6,395 nt of DNA, from assembly GCA_016201085.1 (NCBI GenBank), contig JACQDO010000353.1, forward strand, positions 1-6,395. Direction: 5' to 3'. Shown piece by piece: positions 1 to 6,395 of this stretch. The notes under the pieces are model-generated. The model was given only the letters and a program-made list of their open reading frames with translations, was not told the origin of the DNA and did no database searches. How positions within the stretch are numbered: the stretch's first letter is position 1; each line of letters begins with the position of its first letter. A program made the translations under genes and the position numbers. This stretch comes from Hyphomicrobiales bacterium. GTDB lineage: Bacteria; Pseudomonadota; Alphaproteobacteria; Rhizobiales; Xanthobacteraceae.

Positions 1-40
1 CGAACACGACGAACGCCATGAGGTTGAGGACACGTCCCAT
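1..40 (-). CDS. N-terminus of a small hydrophobic protein (partial, runs off the left edge)
   Basis: An ATG on the minus strand at 40-38 opens a frame reading MGRVLNLMAFVVF, which is still open at the window edge. The visible residues are hydrophobic after Arg3, as in a short N-terminal membrane segment or signal anchor. It starts 20 bp after the kdsA stop on the same strand, so it is probably cotranscribed with kdsA. No clear Shine-Dalgarno sequence precedes it, and a GC-rich hairpin (48-71) sits just upstream. From memory, Bradyrhizobium-type genomes often carry a small hypothetical protein between kdsA and eno, which would fit. With 13 residues visible no family can be named. A second ATG at 19-17 is a possible alternative start. 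Confidence 0.4.
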   Translation of the reverse strand, partial: MGRVLNLMAFVVF

Positions 41-47
41 GGATCGG

Positions 48-71
48 AGCGCGCGCCGAATTATGCGCGCT
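48..71 (-). other. GC-rich hairpin across the kdsA stop codon
   Basis: AGCGCGC at 48-54 is the exact reverse complement of GCGCGCT at 65-71, giving a 7-bp stem with a 10-nt loop that contains the kdsA TAA. There is no T-run after it on the minus strand, so it is a poor Rho-independent terminator. It could stabilise the kdsA mRNA end or affect initiation of the next gene, whose ATG begins 7 nt beyond the stem. Alternating GC of this length can also arise by chance in high-GC DNA. Confidence 0.25.
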
Positions 72-900
72 TCGCCAGCCGGTCGAACTCGACCAGCGTG
101 CGCAACAGCGGCTCCATGTCTTTCAACGGCAGCATGTTGGGGCCGTCGGATGGCGCCTTGTCGGGGTCCTGATGCGTCTCGATGAACACACCGGCGACGC
201 CAACCGCCACCGCCGCGCGCGCCAACACCGGCACGAATTGCCGCTCGCCACCCGAGGAGGTGCCCTGCCCGCCCGGCTGCTGCACCGAGTTGGTGGCGTC
301 GAAAATCACCGGCGCGCCGGTCTTCTCTTTCAGGATCGGCAGCGCGCGCATGTCGGAGACCAGCGTGTTGTAGCCGAACGACACGCCGCGCTCGGTCACC
401 AGCACGTTGCGGTTACCGGCGCTCGTGATCTTGGCGACCACGTTGCTCATGTCCCAGGGTGCGAGGAATTGGCCTTTCTTCACGTTGACGACACGGCCGG
501 TCTTGGCGGCGGCGATCAACAAATCGGTCTGCCGGCAAAGAAATGCGGGGATCTGCAACACATCGACCGCCTGCGCCACGCGCGCGCAATGCTCGGCTTC
601 GTGCACGTCGGTGAGCACCGGGATTTTCAGCTTGTCGCGGATTTCGGCAAAGATGGGCAGCGCCGCATCGAGCCCGATGCCGCGCACACTCGTTCCAGAT
701 GTGCGGTTGGCCTTGTCGAAAGATGTCTTGTAGACGAGGCCGACGCCGACCTTGGCCGCGATCTCTTTCAGCGCCGAGGCCATTTCCAGTGCATGCGCGC
801 GGCTTTCGAGCTGGCATGGGCCGGCGATCAGCGCCAGCGGCAGGCTGTTGCCGAAGCGGACGGCGCCGATCTCGACAGTGGCGTTGGGGCTGTTGCTCAC
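61..900 (-). CDS. kdsA: 3-deoxy-8-phosphooctulonate synthase (Kdo-8-phosphate synthase)
   Basis: KdsA condenses phosphoenolpyruvate with D-arabinose 5-phosphate in the cytoplasm to give Kdo-8-phosphate, the precursor of the Kdo in lipid A-core lipopolysaccharide. The 279-residue product is full length for the family (about 280). Visible landmarks are IAGPCQLES (26-34), KTSFDKANR (58-66), TDVHE, QIPAFLCRQTD, NVKKGQFLAPWDM, TERGVSFGYN and SDGPNM near the C-terminus. Cys29 in the AGPC motif marks the metal-dependent class. The other ligands expected by spacing are Glu241 and Asp252, but the position of the metal His reads Asn204 (codon AAC at 291-289). I chose the GTG at 900-898 because GAGGA lies 7 nt upstream; the frame is open to 978, but that start would overlap the VOC gene and add a non-conserved tail. 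A weak internal promoter could lie upstream (TTGACC at 950-945, 17-nt spacer, CATGGT). Confidence 0.96.
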   Translation of the reverse strand: MSNSPNATVEIGAVRFGNSLPLALIAGPCQLESRAHALEMASALKEIAAKVGVGLVYKTSFDKANRTSGTSVRGIGLDAALPIFAEIRDKLKIPVLTDVHEAEHCARVAQAVDVLQIPAFLCRQTDLLIAAAKTGRVVNVKKGQFLAPWDMSNVVAKITSAGNRNVLVTERGVSFGYNTLVSDMRALPILKEKTGAPVIFDATNSVQQPGGQGTSSGGERQFVPVLARAAVAVGVAGVFIETHQDPDKAPSDGPNMLPLKDMEPLLRTLVEFDRLAKRA

Positions 901-907
901 GGATTTG

Positions 908-912
908 TCCTC
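908..912 (-). promoter_or_regulatory. Ribosome binding site of kdsA
   Basis: GAGGA on the minus strand with a 7-nt spacer (ACAAATCC region) before the GTG at 900. This is the best-placed Shine-Dalgarno match upstream of the kdsA homology and decides for the GTG start over the longer open frame. Confidence 0.7.
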
Positions 913-961
913 GCGGGCGCGACCATGAAGCGGGGAAAGCCGCTGGTCAACGGGGCCGGAC

Positions 962-1765
962 CTAGGCTTCTGCTTCAAATATTAATGTGGCGCCCAGGAC
1001 GGGCTTTACCGCTGGCGTCAGCGCATTTCCGGCAAAGCGCAAAGCCGCCAGCCGCGCGCCACCGGAGACATCCGGCGCGGGCTGCCCATAGCGGCGCTCG
1101 AACGCGGCTGGTGTCGTCATTTCTATCGCCCCACGCGGCAAATCGATCGTGAAGCCGTCGCCGGTATCGCGGCTGCCATCCGCGCCGGTAAAGGCCAGCA
1201 GGAAATCGCGATGCCGCTGCGGTTTCTCGGCCACCGCCACGACACCGGCGACAGCGGCGACACCATTGGCGTGCTGCTGGAAAGCCGGGTTCCAGAAATT
1301 TTCCGGAAAATGCTGCTGGCAAATGCAAAAGTGAATATCGGGCGCATGCCTGTCGTCGGCGAAGGCGAGCGAGAAGCCGACCTTCACCGCTGTGCCGTCG
1401 GGCCGTTTGCCTTCGCGCTCGAAGCGCATGACGTCGGAGCCAGCAATGCCGGCCGCGCGGAAGGCGCGCTCGTCGGCGACGACATCGGTCGATTCGAGAA
1501 TGAGCAGCGACAGTCCCTCGCTGCGCGTCAGAAAATCGCGGTTGAAAGCGCCGAACAGTTTCGAAAAGCCGTCGTCGCCGAGTTTCTCCGGCTCGGCGAC
1601 GGTCAGCAATTCGATGAAGAAGCTCGGCAGCTGCACGATATGATTATTTGTGCCCCAGGGATGGCGATTGCGCGCGCCGACCGTGAAGCCGAGACGGCGA
1701 TAAAGCTCCGCTGCCGCGTCGAGATCGCGCACGGCGTGGACGATGTGATCGAGACCGCGGGGCAT
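962..1765 (-). CDS. VOC family protein, glyoxalase-like double module, substrate unknown
   Basis: The 267-residue product begins MPRGLDHIVHAVRDLDAA, the typical first strand and helix of a vicinal-oxygen-chelate module, followed by FFIELL at 49-54. A second half begins near HANGVAAV (165-172) and has GAIEMT at 213-218. By the family's usual pattern His7, Glu52, His165 and Glu215 are the candidate metal ligands; this is read from motifs only. It resembles the Glyoxalase_3-type proteins annotated simply as VOC family protein. No signal peptide or membrane segment is seen, so it is probably cytoplasmic. The frame is open to a GTG at 1813, but those 16 extra codons lie largely inside a palindromic repeat, so I chose the ATG at 1765-1763, where the family homology starts. 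Its Shine-Dalgarno is weak (CCGAGAACACC). It lies between pyrG and kdsA on their strand; neither neighbour reveals its substrate. Confidence 0.85.
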   Translation of the reverse strand: MPRGLDHIVHAVRDLDAAAELYRRLGFTVGARNRHPWGTNNHIVQLPSFFIELLTVAEPEKLGDDGFSKLFGAFNRDFLTRSEGLSLLILESTDVVADERAFRAAGIAGSDVMRFEREGKRPDGTAVKVGFSLAFADDRHAPDIHFCICQQHFPENFWNPAFQQHANGVAAVAGVVAVAEKPQRHRDFLLAFTGADGSRDTGDGFTIDLPRGAIEMTTPAAFERRYGQPAPDVSGGARLAALRFAGNALTPAVKPVLGATLIFEAEA

Positions 1766-1776
1766 GGTGTTCTCGG

Positions 1777-1874
1777 TGTCATCACCCGCGAAAGCGGACG
1801 ATCCAGTAGTCACGGTTTATCGAATCTAAAAGATACTTGAGTTTACTGGATGCTCGCCGGTGGCGGGCATGACA
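1777..1874. repeat. Imperfect palindromic intergenic repeat (REP-doublet or MITE-like)
   Basis: The element starts TGTCAT (1777-1782) and ends ATGACA (1869-1874), exact reverse complements. Further in, ATCCAGTA (1801-1808) is mirrored exactly by TACTGGAT (1844-1851). Each arm also folds alone: CCGC-GAAA-GCGG at 1786-1797, and GCTCGCC-GGT-GGCGGGC at 1852-1868 with one G-T pair. The 35-bp centre (1809-1843) is AT-rich. This layout matches the short GC-rich palindromic repeats I recall as dispersed between genes in Bradyrhizobium-type genomes. It lies 9 bp after the pyrG stop and 11 bp before the VOC start codon, so it would be transcribed as paired hairpins. It has no coding capacity. Confidence 0.75.
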
Positions 1875-1883
1875 AGTCAGTAA

Positions 1884-3608
<1,725 letters not shown>

Positions 3609-3704
3609 TCAGAAGCTTGTCTTGTTATTTTCAGGTTCTGACTGAACGGCACCGGCACGATTTTCCACTCCAAACTTGGCCAATCGCATGGCCTTAACGC
3701 CGAA

Positions 3705-3722
3705 GGGCCGGTTTCCCGGCCC
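3705..3722 (-). terminator. Stem-loop after secG, possible terminator or processing hairpin
   Basis: GGGCCGG at 3705-3711 and CCGGCCC at 3716-3722 form a perfect 7-bp GC stem. On the minus strand the loop is GAAA, a GNRA tetraloop. It starts 13 nt after the secG stop. On the minus strand it is followed by TTCGGCGTTAAGG, which has no real T-run, so intrinsic termination would be weak. A stabilising or processing role is equally possible. Confidence 0.45.
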
Positions 3723-3735
3723 CTCGTTGAGTTGT

Positions 3736-4122
3736 TCACTTCGACTGCGGCACCTGCGGCCCCGAAGGCGCCGCGGGCGCGGTCGGCGCGCCTTGCAATT
3801 GGTTGAGCAACCCGCCACTGCCGCCGCCCAGCGGCGCCGGGGCGCCGGGAACCGTGGGCGCGCTCTGGCCACCCGGAATGATCGAGGTTGGCTTGCGATT
3901 AGCCCCGGCCAAGATCGAGAGGATGAGGCTGGTGACGAAGAACACCGCGGCCAGGCCCGCGGTGGTTTTGGTGAGTAAGTTGCCCGTCCCACGGCTGGTC
4001 ATGAAGCCGCCACCGCCGCCTCCGCCGATGCCAAGCCCGCCGCCCTCGGAGCGCTGCAGCAGCACCACGCCGATCAGGGCGAGCACCACCATCAGGTGGA
4101 TGACAATGATCACATGCTGCAT
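3736..4122 (-). CDS. secG: Preprotein translocase subunit SecG
   Basis: SecG is the small inner-membrane subunit of the SecYEG channel and assists SecA-driven export. The 128-residue product has two hydrophobic segments, about residues 3-22 (VIIVIHLMVVLALIGVVLL) and 53-73 (TTAGLAAVFFVTSLILSILAG), separated by the diagnostic loop LLQRSEGGGLGIG followed by seven glycines (33-39). The tail from about 80 is rich in Pro, Ala and Gly with no predicted fold, as is common in alphaproteobacterial SecG. I chose the ATG at 4122-4120 because MQHVIIVIHL is the normal SecG start; the frame extends to 4182, but the extra 20 residues are not family-like and break the first membrane segment's placement. The Shine-Dalgarno is weak. 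It lies 118 bp downstream of tpiA, an arrangement common in bacteria. Confidence 0.95.
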   Translation of the reverse strand: MQHVIIVIHLMVVLALIGVVLLQRSEGGGLGIGGGGGGGFMTSRGTGNLLTKTTAGLAAVFFVTSLILSILAGANRKPTSIIPGGQSAPTVPGAPAPLGGGSGGLLNQLQGAPTAPAAPSGPQVPQSK

Positions 4123-4152
4123 GATACCAAAATCCGTTTCAACCAAGCCGGT

Positions 4153-4169
4153 CCGGGCTCGCGGCCCGG
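4153..4169 (-). other. GC stem-loop between tpiA and secG
   Basis: CCGGGC (4153-4158) and GCCCGG (4164-4169) form a perfect 6-bp stem with a 5-nt loop. It lies 71 bp after the tpiA stop and about 30 bp before the secG ATG, in the 118-bp gap. No T-run follows on the minus strand. It may be a weak terminator, an mRNA-end stabiliser or part of the secG leader. Nothing else recognisable was found in the gap apart from a poor -10-like TATATG on the minus strand. Confidence 0.3.
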
Positions 4170-4240
4170 CGCATGCCGTCATATAGGTATTGGTCGCGGT
4201 CTCTACACGATCGTTCGGCCGATTTCCACCCTACCCCTGG

Positions 4241-4996
4241 CTAGAGATAAACCTTCGCAATTCCGAGGAAATCCTCGGCTTTCAGGCTGGCGCCGCCGAC
4301 CAGGGCGCCGTTCACATGACTCACGGTCATGAGTTCCTTGGCATTGGAGGGCTTCACCGACCCGCCATAAAGGATGCGAATACCGTCGCCCTCGGCGCCA
4401 AAGCGTTCGGTCACCTGCCGGCGGATGAAGGCGTGCACCTCGGCGACATCGGCCGGGGTCGGCGTCAGCCCGGTGCCGATGGCCCAGACCGGCTCATAGG
4501 CGACCACCAAATTGGCCGCGGTTGCGTCATCCGGCAGCGAGCCCTTGAGCTGGCGGCCGATCACGGCGAGGGTCTGCCCGGCTTCGCGCTCGCCACGCAA
4601 TTCGCCGACGCAGACAATGGCGGTCAGTCCCGCCCGCAGCGCGGCCAAGGCCTTGGCGCGCACCTGCGCATCGGTCTCATGATGGTCGGTACGCCGCTCG
4701 GAGTGGCCGACAATCACGGCACGAGCGCCGGCATCGGCCAGCATTTCGGCGGCGATATCGCCGGTATGGGCGCCGGAGGGGTCGGCGTGGCAGTCCTGCC
4801 CGCCGATGGTCAGGGCCGAGCCGCGCGCGGCCTGCGCAAAACCGGCAATCAACGTGGCCGGCGGACATACCATCAACTCGGCCTTGCCGTTCAGCGAAGC
4901 CGCGCCGGCCGCCATCTTTGCCAGTTCGGCGGCCGAACCGGCGAGCCCGTTCATCTTCCAGTTGCCCGCCACCAGCGGCATTACGCTATTTGCCAT
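4241..4996 (-). CDS. tpiA: Triosephosphate isomerase
   Basis: TpiA interconverts dihydroxyacetone phosphate and glyceraldehyde 3-phosphate in cytoplasmic glycolysis and gluconeogenesis. The 251-residue product matches the usual TIM-barrel length. Motifs in order are AGNWKMN (10-16) with Asn12 and Lys14, GHSERR (97-102) with the electrophile His98, [11 protein letters not shown] (166-176) with the catalytic base Glu168 and the flexible phosphate loop, YGGSVK (210-215) and [10 protein letters not shown] (230-239). All catalytic residues are intact. The ATG at 4996-4994 is supported by a strong AAGGA 7 nt upstream and by the normal distance from the start to NWKMN. It is the first leftward gene after the divergent region shared with ppiD. 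A TTGACC at 5059-5054 could be its -35, but no convincing -10 follows at 16-18 nt. Confidence 0.98.
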   Translation of the reverse strand: MANSVMPLVAGNWKMNGLAGSAAELAKMAAGAASLNGKAELMVCPPATLIAGFAQAARGSALTIGGQDCHADPSGAHTGDIAAEMLADAGARAVIVGHSERRTDHHETDAQVRAKALAALRAGLTAIVCVGELRGEREAGQTLAVIGRQLKGSLPDDATAANLVVAYEPVWAIGTGLTPTPADVAEVHAFIRRQVTERFGAEGDGIRILYGGSVKPSNAKELMTVSHVNGALVGGASLKAEDFLGIAKVYL

Positions 4997-5003
4997 TTTA
5001 GCG

Positions 5004-5008
5004 TCCTT
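5004..5008 (-). promoter_or_regulatory. Ribosome binding site of tpiA
   Basis: AAGGA on the minus strand with a 7-nt spacer (CGCTAAA) before the tpiA ATG. It is the strongest Shine-Dalgarno in the window, fitting a highly expressed glycolytic gene. Confidence 0.75.
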
Positions 5009-5077
5009 TTCCGCGTGCGGTTACCAGACTGGCAAGCGCCGCGCCAGGGCCCAGGTCAAAGGCCGATCCTTCTTGAG

Positions 5078-5106
5078 TTGCAGGGAGTTGGGCCGCTCCC
5101 TATAAG
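5078..5106 (+). promoter_or_regulatory. Candidate sigma-70-type promoter of the ppiD-like gene, with embedded dyad
   Basis: TTGCAG (5078-5083) and TATAAG (5101-5106) are separated by exactly 17 nt. The -10 matches TATAAT at five of six positions; the -35 matches TTGACA at three of six. Predicted transcription would start near 5113, leaving a leader of about 47 nt before the ATG at 5160. A 6-bp inverted repeat, AGGGAG (5082-5087) and CTCCCT (5096-5101), fills the spacer and could be an operator. The site is a sequence match only. Confidence 0.45.
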
Positions 5107-5159
5107 GGCGCGGCCACCCTTCATTGCGACTTTACAGCCACCCGGGAAGAACGCAGCCC

Positions 5160-6395
5160 ATGCTCCGCGGCATTCACAAAGCCACCTCGAACTGGCTCGG
5201 CAAAGCCATCTTGACGGTCATCATGGGCCTCCTGGTCGTCAGCTTCGCGATATGGGGCATCGGCGACATTTTCCGCGGTTTCGGGCGCAACGAGGTGGCC
5301 AAGATCGGCCGTACCGAAATTTCCATCGAGCAGTTCCGCCAGTACTATACCGACCGCCTGCAACAGGTCGGACGCCAGCTCGGGCGGGCGATCACGCCCG
5401 ACCAGGCGCGCGGGCTCGGCCTCGACCGGCAACTGCTCAGCCAGCTCGTCGCCGAGACAACGCTCGACGAGTTTTCGCGCCAGCTGCGTCTGGGCCTTTC
5501 CGACGCCGAGATCTCGCGGCGCATCACCAGCGATCCGAGTTTCCGCGGCGCCAACGGCCAGTTCGACCGCACGCGCTTCGAGCAGCTCATCCGCAATGCC
5601 GGCTTCACCGAACCTCGCTTCGTCGACCAGCAGCGGCGCGATACTTTGCGCCGACAGATCGTGCAAAGCATCATCGGCGACGTAAAAGTGCCCGCCATCG
5701 CGCTGTCATCGATCAATCAATACCAGAACGAGAAACGCGGCATCGAATACCTGACGCTGACGACGGCACAGGCCGGCGATATTCCGGCGGCGACCCCGGA
5801 AGCGCTGAAAAAATATTTCGACGAGCGCAAGGTTTTGTTCCGCGCGCCGGAATATCGCAAGGTCACGCTGATGTCGCTGACGCCGGCCGACATCGCCAAG
5901 CCCGATGCGGTCACCGACGCCGAAGCCAAGAGCTACTTCGATCAGTACAAGAACAAGTACGGCACGCCGGAGCGGCGCGCGCTGCGCCAGATCGTATTCC
6001 CGAAAGCGGAAGACGCGGCCGCCGCGAAGGAGCGCATCGACAAAGGCACAAGCTTCGCCGATATCGCCAAGGAACGCGGCTTGAAGGATGTCGACATCGA
6101 TCTCGGCACGGTCGCGAAATCGGACGTCATCGATCCGGCGGTTGCCGACGCCGCTTTCGCGCTCAAGGCGGACGAGGTCAGCGCGCCGATCAAAGGCGGC
6201 TTCGGAACCGTGCTGGTGCAGGTGGGCAAGATCGAGCCGGGCTCGCAGAAGACCTTTGAGGATGTCGCCAGCCAGATCAAACGCGAGATCGCCGAGAACC
6301 GCGCCCGCAACGATCTCAACGGTTTGCGCGACAAGATCGAGGACGAACGCGCCGCCGGCTCCACTTTGGCCGAAACCGCCAAGAAGCTCGGGCTC
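5160..6395 (+). CDS. ppiD: Membrane-anchored SurA-N/parvulin-like chaperone, PpiD type (partial at the right edge)
   Basis: PpiD-type proteins are inner-membrane-anchored periplasmic chaperones near the Sec translocon that help newly exported proteins fold. The 412 codons visible run without a stop to the edge; relatives have about 630 residues, so roughly a third is missing. A short N-terminal cytoplasmic stretch (1-14) is followed by a membrane segment (about 16-36, AILTVIMGLLVVSFAIWGIG). A SurA_N-like region follows from VAKIGRTEISIEQFRQYY (46-63) to about 190. A degenerate parvulin-like domain covers about 255-375, with ALRQIVF (274-280), FADIAKERG (299-307) and AAFALKADEVSAPIKGGFG (331-349). 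The conserved parvulin histidines are replaced by Gln277 and Val351, so isomerase activity is doubtful. ATG at 5160 gives MLRGIHKATSNWLGK, a typical start; the upstream GGGAAG is a modest Shine-Dalgarno. It is divergent from tpiA. In relatives trpE often follows, not seen here. Confidence 0.9.
   Translation, partial: MLRGIHKATSNWLGKAILTVIMGLLVVSFAIWGIGDIFRGFGRNEVAKIGRTEISIEQFRQYYTDRLQQVGRQLGRAITPDQARGLGLDRQLLSQLVAETTLDEFSRQLRLGLSDAEISRRITSDPSFRGANGQFDRTRFEQLIRNAGFTEPRFVDQQRRDTLRRQIVQSIIGDVKVPAIALSSINQYQNEKRGIEYLTLTTAQAGDIPAATPEALKKYFDERKVLFRAPEYRKVTLMSLTPADIAKPDAVTDAEAKSYFDQYKNKYGTPERRALRQIVFPKAEDAAAAKERIDKGTSFADIAKERGLKDVDIDLGTVAKSDVIDPAVADAAFALKADEVSAPIKGGFGTVLVQVGKIEPGSQKTFEDVASQIKREIAENRARNDLNGLRDKIEDERAAGSTLAETAKKLGL

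Noticed and set aside
901..978. Extending kdsA upstream to 978
   Set aside because: This start would overlap the VOC coding end by 17 bp and add a charged 26-residue tail; the GTG at 900 has a well-spaced GAGGA and gives the normal family length.
172..1152. A 326-codon plus-strand frame opposite kdsA and the end of the VOC gene
   Set aside because: It crosses two real genes on the other strand, and its His/Arg/Ala-rich product resembles no family.
1766..1813. Extending the VOC gene to the GTG at 1813
   Set aside because: The added 16 residues come largely from the left arm of the palindromic repeat, there is no Shine-Dalgarno before the GTG, and the family homology begins at the ATG at 1765.
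3609..3689. A 26-codon minus-strand frame (starting MRLAKFG) as a possible pyrG leader peptide
   Set aside because: The only upstream AAGG is 2 nt from the ATG, too close to work, and the peptide has no run of regulatory codons or attenuator structure.
4190..6259. A 689-codon open frame on the plus strand spanning the complement of tpiA and the ppiD-like gene
   Set aside because: It runs antisense to tpiA and then in the wrong frame of the ppiD-like gene. The product is low-complexity, rich in Arg, Gly, Ala and His, with no family motifs; long shadow frames are expected in high-GC DNA.

Overview
The window looks like a housekeeping segment of a high-GC alphaproteobacterium, most likely a Bradyrhizobium- or Rhodopseudomonas-type member of the Hyphomicrobiales (Rhizobiales). 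I base this on the gene order, on an alphaproteobacterial form of SecG with a Gly-rich loop and a Pro/Ala-rich tail, on a Cys-type KdsA, and on a GC-rich palindromic intergenic repeat. The assignment comes from recall and reading, not from a search.

Layout, right to left. A divergent intergenic region at 4997-5159 separates two transcription directions. Rightward, from 5160 past the right edge, runs a membrane-anchored SurA-N/parvulin-like chaperone (PpiD type). Leftward come tpiA (triosephosphate isomerase), secG (Sec translocon subunit), pyrG (CTP synthase), a double-module VOC/glyoxalase-like protein of unknown substrate, kdsA (Kdo-8-phosphate synthase), and the first 13 codons of a small hydrophobic protein that leaves the left edge. 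In related genomes eno usually follows a little further on, but it is not visible here.

The leftward genes all face one way but are not packed tightly. The gaps are 118 bp (tpiA-secG), 223 bp (secG-pyrG), 118 bp (pyrG-VOC), 61 bp (VOC-kdsA) and 20 bp (kdsA-small gene), so several promoters or processing sites are likely. Together the genes cover central carbon metabolism, nucleotide supply, envelope lipopolysaccharide synthesis (KdsA makes the Kdo precursor, and activation of Kdo to CMP-Kdo consumes CTP, the PyrG product) and protein export and folding (SecG, PpiD).

No CRISPR array, transposase, phage gene, tRNA or rRNA was seen, and I see no novel multi-gene system. Points worth a second look are an Asn at the position of the metal-binding His in an otherwise metal-type KdsA, a 98-bp imperfect palindrome just upstream of the VOC gene, two back-to-back CcrM-type GANTC sites in the pyrG leader, a dyad inside the likely ppiD promoter, and a parvulin domain lacking both conserved histidines.
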